From: an uncultured Sphingobium sp.
Lineage (GTDB): Bacteria > Pseudomonadota > Alphaproteobacteria > Sphingomonadales > Sphingomonadaceae
DNA: 10,665 bases
NCBI GenBank assembly: GCA_946479185.1
Contig: CAMLFF010000082.1
Span: 1-10,665, forward strand
Reading direction: 5' to 3'
This document shows, in pieces, positions 1 through 6,403 of the stretch. How positions within the stretch are numbered: position 1 is the stretch's first letter; the number at the start of each line of letters is the position of its first letter. A program made the translations under genes and the position numbers. Below the pieces are notes generated by a model. That model was not told the DNA's origin, did no database searches, and was given only the letters and a program-made list of their open reading frames with translations.

Positions 1-687
1 GGTGCCCTTCACCGGCACCAGCGCATTGATCGGCACGCTTTCAGGGTGCGGCATGGTCGCCAGCGCGAGTATGAAGCCAACGCGGTCCTCCCGAGTCTCG
101 CCCATGCCGACAATGCCGCCGCAGCACACATTGATGCCCGCCGAGCGCACGGCGTCCAGCGTATCCAGCCGATCCTGGAAGCTGCGTGTCGTGATGACGT
201 CGGCATATTTCTCAGGCGAGGTATCGATATTATGGTTATAATAGTCGAGGCCTGCATCGGCCAGCATGTCCGCCTGCTTGGACGTCAGCATGCCGAGCGT
301 CATACAGGTCTCCAGCCCCATTGAGCGCACGCCCTTCACCATCTCGATGAGGGCGGGCATGTCACGGTCCTTGGGGTTGCGCCATGCCGCTCCCATGCAG
401 AAGCGGCCCGAGCCCTGATCCTTGGCCTGCGCAGCGGATTGCAGCACGGCTCGCACATCCATCAGCTTGGTTGCCTTGAGCTCCGTTTCCGCATGCACCG
501 ACTGGTTGCAATAGCCGCAATCCTCCGGGCAACCGCCGGTCTTGATCGAGAGCAAAGTCGAGAGCTGCACTTCATTGCGGGGATGATGCGCGCGGTGCAG
601 GCTCTGCGCCTCATAGATGAGGTCCATGAAGGGCATGTCGAACAGCGCGCTGATTTCCTCGCGTGTCCAATCGGTGCGGGCGGGCAT
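1..687 (-). CDS. bioB: Biotin synthase (partial, C-terminus beyond window start)
   Basis: Radical-SAM enzyme that inserts sulfur into dethiobiotin to make biotin in the cytoplasm. The first 229 residues are visible; the family usually runs to about 320-350, so roughly a third is outside the window. C53-x3-C57-x2-C60 (in the string [10 protein letters not shown]) binds the SAM-cleaving 4Fe-4S cluster. C97, C128 and C188 are the cysteine ligands of the sulfur-donating 2Fe-2S cluster, and all six positions equal the E. coli numbering. The fourth 2Fe-2S ligand, an arginine near residue 260, falls outside. The visible end reads NALVPVKGT, a conserved family stretch. The ATG at 687-685 is preceded by a purine-rich AGGAAGGA at a slightly long spacing. 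It lies 23 bases after metY, so cotranscription is likely. Confidence 0.97.
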   Translation of the reverse strand, partial: MPARTDWTREEISALFDMPFMDLIYEAQSLHRAHHPRNEVQLSTLLSIKTGGCPEDCGYCNQSVHAETELKATKLMDVRAVLQSAAQAKDQGSGRFCMGAAWRNPKDRDMPALIEMVKGVRSMGLETCMTLGMLTSKQADMLADAGLDYYNHNIDTSPEKYADVITTRSFQDRLDTLDAVRSAGINVCCGGIVGMGETREDRVGFILALATMPHPESVPINALVPVKGT

Positions 688-710
688 GGTCACTCGTCTT
701 CCTTCCTCAA

Positions 711-1985
711 TCAGATCTGGTCGAGCGCCTGAGCCATATCGGCGATGATATCGTCGATATGCTCGATGCCGACCGAGACGCGGACCACATCTGGTCCCGC
801 GCCTGCCTGCACCAGTTCCTCATCGGAGAGCTGGCTATGTGTCGTGGAGGCCGGATGAATGATGAGCGAGCGCGTGTCACCAATATTCGCCAGATGGCTG
901 AACAGCTTCACGCCGGAAACCAGCTTGATGCCCGCATCCCGGCCACCCTTGAGGCCAAAGGTGAACACCGCCCCGCCCTTGCCGCCTAGGTAGCGCTGGG
1001 CGAGCGCATGATATTGATTGTCCGGCAGCCCTGCATAGCCAACCCAAGCAATTTTAGGATGTTTCTGCAGCCATTGCGCGAGCGCCAGCGCATTATCGCA
1101 ATGCCGCTCCATGCGCAGCGCCAGCGTCTCCATGCCGGTCAGCGTCAGGAAGGCGTTCATCGGCGCGAGCGCAGGCCCCAGATCGCGCAGGCCGAGCACG
1201 CGGCAGGCGATGATGAAGGAGATCGGCCCCACGGCATCGCTCAGCACAGCGCCATGATAGGATGCGTTGGGCTCTGTAAGCGTTGGATATTTGCCGGACT
1301 TCACCCAATCAAATGTCCCCGCATCCACGATCGCGCCGCCGACCGAATTGCCATGCCCGTTCAGGAACTTGGTGAGCGAATGGACGACGATGTCTGCGCC
1401 ATGTTCGATGGGGCGACAGAGCGCAGGTGTCGCCAGCGTGTTATCGACGACGAGCGGCACCCCAGCATCATGCGCGATGTTGGCAATCGCCTCGATATCC
1501 TGAACGACGCCACCCGGATTGGCGAGGCTTTCGATGAAGACCGCGCGCGTCTTGTCCGTGATGGCTGCTGCGACATTATCGGGATTGTCGGCATCGACGA
1601 AGGTCGAGTCCCACGCCATTTTCTTGAAGCTATGGCCGATCTGATTGAGCGAGCCGCCATAGAGCTTCTTGGCTGCGACGATGTGGCAGCCGGGCTCCAT
1701 AAGCGTATGGAAAGCCAGAAATTGTGCTGAATGACCCGATGACACCGCCAGCGCCGCCGCGCCACCTTCCAGCGCCGCCAGCTTGCCTTCAAGCACGGCG
1801 TTGGTGGGGTTCATGATGCGGGTGTAGATGTTGCCAAATTCCTGCAGGCCAAACAGGCGCGCGGCATGATCGGCATCGTCGAACACATAGGATGCCGTCT
1901 GATAGATCGGCGTGATGCGCGCCTTGGTCGTGGGGTCGGGCTCGGTCCCGGCGTGAACGGCGAGCGTATCGATCTTCTGGGTCAT
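711..1985 (-). CDS. metY: O-acetylhomoserine sulfhydrylase (O-acetylhomoserine aminocarboxypropyltransferase)
   Basis: PLP enzyme of the Cys/Met metabolism family that joins O-acetylhomoserine and sulfide to give homocysteine, the direct-sulfhydrylation route to methionine. It has 424 residues, the usual length for MetY. Visible marks are the N-terminal [12 protein letters not shown], the phosphate/PLP-contact YTRIMNPT (54-61), the segment [14 protein letters not shown] near residue 85, D181 in VVDNTLATP (partner of the PLP ring nitrogen) and the Schiff-base lysine K206 in [11 protein letters not shown]. The ATG has an AGGAG eight bases upstream. It sits 82 bases after the crotonase and 23 before bioB. 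Its leader contains alternative stems (see the 2020-2059 entry). Cystathionine gamma-synthase or O-succinylhomoserine sulfhydrylase (MetZ) are the alternatives; length and the [10 protein letters not shown] segment favour MetY. Confidence 0.92.
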   Translation of the reverse strand: MTQKIDTLAVHAGTEPDPTTKARITPIYQTASYVFDDADHAARLFGLQEFGNIYTRIMNPTNAVLEGKLAALEGGAAALAVSSGHSAQFLAFHTLMEPGCHIVAAKKLYGGSLNQIGHSFKKMAWDSTFVDADNPDNVAAAITDKTRAVFIESLANPGGVVQDIEAIANIAHDAGVPLVVDNTLATPALCRPIEHGADIVVHSLTKFLNGHGNSVGGAIVDAGTFDWVKSGKYPTLTEPNASYHGAVLSDAVGPISFIIACRVLGLRDLGPALAPMNAFLTLTGMETLALRMERHCDNALALAQWLQKHPKIAWVGYAGLPDNQYHALAQRYLGGKGGAVFTFGLKGGRDAGIKLVSGVKLFSHLANIGDTRSLIIHPASTTHSQLSDEELVQAGAGPDVVRVSVGIEHIDDIIADMAQALDQI

Positions 1986-2019
1986 TCTATACTCTCCTGT
2001 CTATCCGCACTGCACATCC

Positions 2020-2059
2020 GTGCCGCGCTCGTAATCCCTGCCGCACCCAGCGGCACGAG
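2020..2059 (-). promoter_or_regulatory. Structured RNA segment between crotonase and metY (possible attenuator or weak terminator)
   Basis: Read on the minus strand, this starts 8 bases after the crotonase stop. One fold has an outer stem CTCGT/ACGAG (2055-2059 with 2028-2032) continuing into an inner stem GCCGC/GCGGC (2050-2054 with 2040-2044) closed by a 5-base loop, with a 7-base 3' bulge. A rival fold pairs GTGCCGC (2050-2056) with GCGGCAC (2020-2026). Both use 2050-2056, so they exclude each other. No U-tract follows, so it is not a classical intrinsic terminator. I do not recognise a named riboswitch in it. Confidence 0.35.
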
Positions 2060-2067
2060 ATTTCACG

Positions 2068-2841
2068 TCATGATCCGTTGAACTTGGGCTTGCGCTTCTG
2101 CATGAAGGCCAGCACCCCTTCACGAAAATCGCTCGTGCGTCCCGCTGCCGTCTGATTCTGCGCCTCTAGCGTCATTGTCTCCGGCAGCGTGAGATTAAGC
2201 GCGGCGGCAACCTGCTTGCGGATGAGGCCAATCGCCAGCGTTGGCCCATCGGCAAGGCGCCGCGCGATCGCCATAGCCTCGCTAGCCAGCCCCTCATCAT
2301 CAACCACCCGCGCAACAAGCCCCGCATCCTTGGCCTCCTGCGCACTCATCGCCTCGCCAAGTAGCGCCATTTCAAGCGCTTTGGCCCGGCCCGCGCTTTT
2401 GGCGAGCAGCCATGTCGCCCCCGCATCCGGCACAAGGCCGATATTCACGAAACCGAGCTGCAAATAAGCCGAGCGGGCCATCACCACGATGTCGCCAGCA
2501 AGGGCAAGTGCCACGCCTGCGCCCACTGCCGGACCATTCAGCGCAGTCACCACCGGAATATCCAAAGCCGCCAGCCGCAGAAACAAGGGATGATAATAGG
2601 TCGCCAGCGTATCGCCCAGATCGGCCGTCACCCCGCCCTCGCCTGCCAGATCCGCACCAGAGCAAAAGGCGCGACCGGAGCCGGTCAACAGAACAACCCG
2701 CGCGCCTGCCTGTGTCGCCTCGTCCAGCGCATGGGCGAGATCCGCCAGCAAGTCCGTGGAAAGCGCATTCAATCGCTCAGGGCGGTTCAGCGTCAGGGTC
2801 AGCACGCCATTATCGAGCATGACCGTAAGATGGTGGCTCAA
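2068..2841 (-). CDS. Crotonase-superfamily enzyme, PaaG-like enoyl-CoA isomerase/hydratase
   Basis: Acts on an acyl- or aryl-CoA in the cytoplasm. It has 257 residues from a TTG start at 2841, chosen because AGGGAGG lies exactly 5 bases upstream and the length fits the family; an in-frame ATG at 2910 would add 23 unrelated residues. Oxyanion-hole segments are FCSGADL (59-65) and NGPAVGAGVAL (102-112). The two catalytic glutamates of classical enoyl-CoA hydratase are replaced (A111 and F131). An aspartate at D139 in LVPDAGATWLL matches the catalytic Asp of PaaG and related isomerases. The C-terminus GRTSDFREGVLAFMQKRKPKF also resembles PaaG (1,2-epoxyphenylacetyl-CoA isomerase). No other paa gene is present, so the substrate is unknown. 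It is divergent from a ScfR regulator that probably controls it, and may lead an operon with metY and bioB. Confidence 0.88.
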   Translation of the reverse strand: MSHHLTVMLDNGVLTLTLNRPERLNALSTDLLADLAHALDEATQAGARVVLLTGSGRAFCSGADLAGEGGVTADLGDTLATYYHPLFLRLAALDIPVVTALNGPAVGAGVALALAGDIVVMARSAYLQLGFVNIGLVPDAGATWLLAKSAGRAKALEMALLGEAMSAQEAKDAGLVARVVDDEGLASEAMAIARRLADGPTLAIGLIRKQVAAALNLTLPETMTLEAQNQTAAGRTSDFREGVLAFMQKRKPKFNGS

Positions 2842-2846
2842 GCATT

Positions 2847-2853
2847 CCTCCCT
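2847..2853 (-). promoter_or_regulatory. Shine-Dalgarno that fixes a TTG start for the crotonase
   Basis: AGGGAGG on the minus strand, 5 bases before TTG at 2841. It is the strongest ribosome site near the gene's 5' end. An out-of-frame ATG (2845-2843) sits in the spacer, one base after the site, and would encode only 11 codons before TAA; it is too close to the site to be a good start. Confidence 0.75.
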
Positions 2854-2918
2854 AATATGACCGGCATTTGCCTGCAGGCTAGCAGGCTTGGCCAAAGGTG
2901 CAACATTCACCCATGATC

Positions 2919-2945
2919 ACTTTGCAAATCGCCATTCTTGCAAAG
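2919..2945. promoter_or_regulatory. Predicted ScfR/RamB-type operator pair
   Basis: ACTTTGCAAA at 2919-2928 contains the perfect palindrome TTTGCAAA. A near copy, CTTGCAAA, lies at 2937-2944, 8 bases further on and 16 bases centre to centre. RamB of Corynebacterium is known to recognise a motif ending ACTTTGCAAA, and related ScfR regulators use TTTGCAAA-like sites. The pair lies between the divergent crotonase and ScfR regulator genes, so control of both, including autoregulation, is the natural reading. Binding is inferred, not shown. Confidence 0.65.
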
Positions 2946-2978
2946 CAACCCTCGCCTGCTTAGGAAGCCAGCGGCGAC

Positions 2979-2988
2979 ATTGGCCAAT
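2979..2988. repeat. 10-bp perfect palindrome ATTGGCCAAT, with a second TTGGCCAA copy at 2888-2895
   Basis: TTGGCCAA occurs twice in the 163-base divergent gap, centred 92 bases apart and flanking the TTGCAA operator pair. The downstream copy ends 16 bases before the regulator's ATG. It could be a second operator for another factor, or chance. Confidence 0.4.
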
Positions 2989-3004
2989 TGCAGAACGGAA
3001 CCTC

Positions 3005-4417
3005 ATGGCGCGCGGCAACAGGATTTTCGTCGGCCAGCGCGTGCGGGAGCTGCGCATTGAAAGCAGGCTCGATCAACCAGCAATGGCGCGGCTGCTCGGC
3101 ATCTCCGTGCCCTACCTCTCCCAGCTCGAAAATGATGATCGGCCCCTCACCGCGCGCGTGAAAGCAGCGCTGGCGGCGGCCTTCCCGCTCGATTGGTCCA
3201 GCTTCGATGAGCGGCCCGAGGAGCAATTGCTCGGCGCCTTCAATTGGGCGCTGGCCAACCCAGGGCATGGATCGCCACCCCCGGCCCCAGAGCGCGCCGA
3301 GCGGCTGCACCTCCATTACCCCGATTTCGCCGCCCGTTATGTTGAGCTGCACCATGCTCTGCGACAGGCCGAACAGCGCCTCGCAATATTGGAGGAGGCC
3401 GTCGCGACCGAAACGCTGGCCGCGCCGCGAACGCCTTGGGCGCAAGTCGGCGACTGGTTTCACGGAACCGCCAATTATATCCACGCGCTTGATACTGCTG
3501 CGGAGGATTTGAGCCTCACCCTAGGGCTGGCGCCAGATGATCGCATAGTGCGGCTGATCGACGCTCTCTCATCGCGCCACCAATGCGAAACGCTACTTGC
3601 AGAGACCGAGCCTCACTTGCTGCGCGCCCTCTCCCCCGATGGCAAGCGCCTCACGATCAACGCCAGCCTGCCAGCCGCGAGCCAGACCTTCCAGCTTGCC
3701 TGCCAGCTCATGCAGTTCGAGCTGAGCGATCAGATGAAGGAAATCGTTGATCAAGCCGGTGTCGATGACCCCGCCGCCCGCCATCTGCTCATGCTGGCGC
3801 TGGTCAATTATGCCGCGGGCGCGCTGCTCATGCCCTATGGCGCGTTTCGGCAGGCGGCGCGCGCGCTGCGCAATGATGTCGATCAGCTCAGCCGCCAGTT
3901 CGGCACCAGCTTCGAGCAAAGCTGCCATCGCCTCGCCACGCTTCAGAGGCCGGGCCAGCGCGGCGTGCCCTTCTACTTCTACCGCGTCGATATGGCGGGC
4001 AATATCACCAAGCGGCGCAGCGCAACCCGGCTGGAATTTGCCCGCTATGGCGGCGCATGCCCCTTATGGAGCGCCCATGATGCAGTCGCGCGCGCGGACG
4101 AGACGATCCTGCAGTTCGCGGAAATGCCGGATGGTGTGCGCTACCTCAGCATTGCACGCGGCATCGCCAAGCCGCTGGCAGGAGCTGGTCAACAAACACG
4201 CCGCTACGCCATCGTGCTAGGCTGCGAGGCGAGCCATGCGGCGAATTTCGTCTACGCCGACGCAATGGATATCGCTAGCGAATCGCCCGATCCTATCGGC
4301 CCTACATGCCGCCTTTGCCCGCGGTCAGGTTGCGCCCACCGGGCATTCCCGCCGCTCGACCGCCCGATCCATGTCGAGCAAGGCGTGCGGCGGATCGTGC
4401 CTTACGGGATCGACTGA
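3005..4417 (+). CDS. XRE-family short-chain acyl-CoA-responsive regulator (ScfR/RamB/PrpR type)
   Basis: DNA-binding regulator of 470 residues. Residues about 7-60 form an XRE helix-turn-helix (GQRVRELR...MARLLGISVPYLSQLEN). The middle region corresponds to the IrrE-like domain of this family but lacks a peptidase HExxH; the place reads LACQLMQFE. The C-terminal third carries the ScfR domain, with GGACPLW around C352 and the signature CRLCPRSGCAHRAFPP (C435, C438, C443). Family members (RamB, PrpR, PccR) sense short-chain acyl-CoA and control propionate, acetate or glyoxylate-cycle genes; mycobacterial PrpR is reported to carry an iron-sulfur cluster. The start at 3005 is chosen because the helix-turn-helix begins just after it. 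An upstream in-frame ATG at 2888 would run through the operator region and add residues foreign to the family. Divergent from a crotonase, it probably controls that gene and itself. Confidence 0.9.
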   Translation: MARGNRIFVGQRVRELRIESRLDQPAMARLLGISVPYLSQLENDDRPLTARVKAALAAAFPLDWSSFDERPEEQLLGAFNWALANPGHGSPPPAPERAERLHLHYPDFAARYVELHHALRQAEQRLAILEEAVATETLAAPRTPWAQVGDWFHGTANYIHALDTAAEDLSLTLGLAPDDRIVRLIDALSSRHQCETLLAETEPHLLRALSPDGKRLTINASLPAASQTFQLACQLMQFELSDQMKEIVDQAGVDDPAARHLLMLALVNYAAGALLMPYGAFRQAARALRNDVDQLSRQFGTSFEQSCHRLATLQRPGQRGVPFYFYRVDMAGNITKRRSATRLEFARYGGACPLWSAHDAVARADETILQFAEMPDGVRYLSIARGIAKPLAGAGQQTRRYAIVLGCEASHAANFVYADAMDIASESPDPIGPTCRLCPRSGCAHRAFPPLDRPIHVEQGVRRIVPYGID

Positions 4418-4422
4418 GCTAT

Positions 4423-5766
4423 TTAGCGCATCAGCACCAATTCTTCGGCCATACTCGGGTGCAGAGCCACAGTGTCGTCGAAATCAGCCTTGGTCAGTCC
4501 CGCCTTCACCGCAATCGCAGCGGCCTGCAGAATCTCAGGCGCATCCGGGCTGATCATGTGGATACCCACCACGCGATCCGTCGTCGCATCGCACACCAGC
4601 TTGTAGAGGCTGCGCTCGTTGCGCCCCGCTAGGGTGAACTTCATCGGGCGGAAATCCGATGTGTAGACCTTGATCGAGCCCAGCTTGTTACGCGCCTCGC
4701 CTTCCGTCATGCCCACCGAGCCGATGGGCGGATTGGAGAAGACCGCGGAGGGAATATTCTCATAATCGACCGTGCGCGGATTGCCGCCGAACACCGTGTC
4801 AGCGAAGGCATGGCCCTCGCGGATCGCAACGGGCGTCAACTGCACCCGGTCCGTCACATCGCCGACAGCATAGATGCTCTCGATATTGGTGCGGCTATAC
4901 TCATCGACCTTGATGGCGCCCTTCTCCAGCTCAACGCCGACCTTGTCGAGGCCCAGCCCTTCGATCTTGGGTGAGCGACCAGTGGCGAACAGCACGGTGT
5001 CCGCCTCAAGCGGCTCCTTGCCGCCGATGAAGACCTTGAGCGAGCCATCCTCATTCTTCTCGATCTTTTCGAGCGGCGCGTTGAACTTGAATTCAATGCC
5101 CTTGGTGATGCTGATCTGGAGCAGCCGGTCGCGAATCTGCTCATCATAGCCGCGCAGAATCTGGTCGCCGCGCAGCACCAGCGTCACATGCGATCCGAAC
5201 TCGTGGAAAATCCCGGCAAATTCATTGGCAATGTAACCGCCGCCAAAAATCACGACACGCTTGGGCAATTTCTCCAGATGGAAAACCTCGTTCGAGGTGA
5301 TGCCATGCTCGCTCCCCGGCGCTTCGGGAATCGAAGGCCATGCCCCCGCCGCGATGAGGATATATTTGGCCGTGACGATCTTGCCGCTCGCAAGGCGCAC
5401 CTCATGAGGCCCCTCGATGCTGGCGCGCTCATGAAAGGTCGTCACCTTATTATTGTCGAGCGTCTGCTGATATAGCCCTTCCAGCCGCGACACTTCACCA
5501 ATCACATTGTCGCGCAGGCGCGGCCAATCGAAGCTGCATTCCGGCACATCCCAGCCAAAACGCCGGGCATCCTTGAGATCTTCGGCAAAATGCGCGCCGT
5601 AGACGAGCAGCTTTTTCGGCACGCAGCCGCGGATCACGCAGGTGCCGCCAACCTTATGCTCTTCCGCAACGGCTACCCGTGCGCCATGCCCTGCCGCCAC
5701 GCGCGAGGCCCGCACGCCGCCTGATCCCGCACCGATCACGAACAGGTCGAAATCATAATCGCTCAT
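4423..5766 (-). CDS. gor: Glutathione reductase (NADPH)
   Basis: FAD-dependent class I disulfide reductase that regenerates reduced glutathione with NADPH. It has 447 residues, normal for bacterial Gor. The FAD motif GAGSGG is at 12-17. The redox disulfide C43/C48 lies in GGTCVIRGCVPKK. The nucleotide motif is GGGYIANE (175-182), followed by R199 and R205 in VLRGDQILRG, the arginine pair that selects NADPH over NADH. A second FAD contact is YAVGDVT (299-305), and the catalytic dyad is H436/E441 in HPSMAEE. These together exclude lipoamide dehydrogenase and mercuric reductase. The start at 5766 follows GAGGAA; an ATG 21 codons further upstream would add residues lacking family character. It converges with the ScfR regulator across only 5 bases and is divergent from acpP across 227 bases. 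Confidence 0.95.
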   Translation of the reverse strand: MSDYDFDLFVIGAGSGGVRASRVAAGHGARVAVAEEHKVGGTCVIRGCVPKKLLVYGAHFAEDLKDARRFGWDVPECSFDWPRLRDNVIGEVSRLEGLYQQTLDNNKVTTFHERASIEGPHEVRLASGKIVTAKYILIAAGAWPSIPEAPGSEHGITSNEVFHLEKLPKRVVIFGGGYIANEFAGIFHEFGSHVTLVLRGDQILRGYDEQIRDRLLQISITKGIEFKFNAPLEKIEKNEDGSLKVFIGGKEPLEADTVLFATGRSPKIEGLGLDKVGVELEKGAIKVDEYSRTNIESIYAVGDVTDRVQLTPVAIREGHAFADTVFGGNPRTVDYENIPSAVFSNPPIGSVGMTEGEARNKLGSIKVYTSDFRPMKFTLAGRNERSLYKLVCDATTDRVVGIHMISPDAPEILQAAAIAVKAGLTKADFDDTVALHPSMAEELVLMR

Positions 5767-5848
5767 GGCATTTCCTCGGTGCAGAATGATCGTTGCCGCG
5801 CATATGGGATGCGGCACCTCTGCGGGCAAAGTGTTTTTGCTTTTGACG

Positions 5849-5878
5849 TTGATAGTGTCCGGGTCCTGACCCTATAAA
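5849..5878 (+). promoter_or_regulatory. Probable sigma-70 promoter of acpP
   Basis: TTGATA (5849-5854) and TATAAA (5873-5878) are separated by 18 bases. Each hexamer matches consensus at five of six positions. This predicts a transcript start near 5885 and a leader of about 110 bases. The leader contains a small imperfect hairpin, GCAGGG (5887-5892) with CCCTGC (5908-5913). Confidence 0.6.
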
Positions 5879-5993
5879 CATCGGGCGCAGGGACATTCAA
5901 CATGCTCCCCTGCCGCTAGCCTCTTGTCACGCCCTTTCCTTGGCACTAGGGCTTCATCCCGAATTGGCAAAAAACTTAAGTGAAGGACCACCC

Positions 5994-6227
5994 ATGAGTG
6001 AGACCGCAGATCGCGTGAAGAAGATCGTCGTCGAGCACCTCGGCGTCGAGGCGGAAAAGGTGACCGAAGACGCGAGCTTCATCGACGATCTCGGCGCAGA
6101 CAGCCTCGACATCGTTGAGCTGGTCATGGCTTTCGAAGAAGAGTTCGGCGTTGAAATCCCGGACGATGCCGCTGAGAAGATTGCGACCGTGAAGGACGCG
6201 ATCGATTTCATCGACGGCAAGCAGTAA
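5994..6227 (+). CDS. acpP: Acyl carrier protein
   Basis: Small acidic carrier of growing acyl chains in fatty-acid synthesis, 77 residues, the standard length. The phosphopantetheine attachment serine is S37 in the invariant [12 protein letters not shown]. The predicted four-helix bundle is strongly acidic, with the recognition helix around residues 37-51 ([10 protein letters not shown] follows it). The ATG at 5994 has GAAGGA about 7 bases upstream. An in-frame ATG at 5940 adds 18 residues without family character and is rejected. It is followed after 176 bases by fabF, its classical partner. Hairpins between the two could let acpP be made in excess of fabF, as ACP is normally an abundant protein. 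Confidence 0.98.
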   Translation: MSETADRVKKIVVEHLGVEAEKVTEDASFIDDLGADSLDIVELVMAFEEEFGVEIPDDAAEKIATVKDAIDFIDGKQ

Positions 6228-6241
6228 GATTCATGTGCGGC

Positions 6242-6261
6242 AGCCTGCGTTCGCGCAGGCT
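6242..6261 (+). terminator. Strong GC hairpin with UUCG loop just after acpP
   Basis: AGCCTGCG (6242-6249) pairs perfectly with CGCAGGCT (6254-6261) around a TTCG loop, 14 bases after the acpP stop. No U-tract follows, so it may stabilise the acpP message 3' end or act in factor-dependent or partial termination rather than as a classical intrinsic terminator. Confidence 0.55.
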
Positions 6262-6288
6262 CGTCCGGCCAATGAATGTGAAGGGATA

Positions 6289-6338
6289 CGGCTCTCCGGT
6301 CGCGGGTTCGCTCGCATGAGGGGGGCCGTTTCCATTTG
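6289..6338 (+). terminator. Possible weak intrinsic terminator between acpP and fabF
   Basis: CGGCTCTCC (6289-6297) can pair with GGGGGGCCG (6320-6328) through nine pairs, two of them G-U, followed by the pyrimidine-rich TTTCCATTTG. The 22-base loop and wobble pairs make it weaker than a typical terminator. A further small hairpin, GCAGG/CCTGC with a TCAG loop, follows at 6343-6356. Confidence 0.35.
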
Positions 6339-6403
6339 TCGGGCAGGTCAGCCTGCTCCGGCAGTACGGCTTTTACAGCCAGCGTTTGGAATAGGAGAGT
6401 GAC

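Noticed and set aside
1008..1730. 240-codon open frame on the plus strand
   Set aside because: It lies wholly antisense to metY, whose catalytic motifs are intact. Its protein is arginine-, histidine- and methionine-rich with no recognisable domain, as expected of a shadow in GC-rich DNA.
2888..3004. N-terminal extension of the ScfR regulator from an ATG at 2888
   Set aside because: It would translate through the divergent operator region and add 39 residues unlike any family N-terminus; the helix-turn-helix starts right after 3005.
5843..5878. TTGACG at 5843 as the -35 of the acpP promoter
   Set aside because: The spacing to TATAAA would be 24 bases, too long for sigma-70; the overlapping TTGATA at 5849 gives 18.
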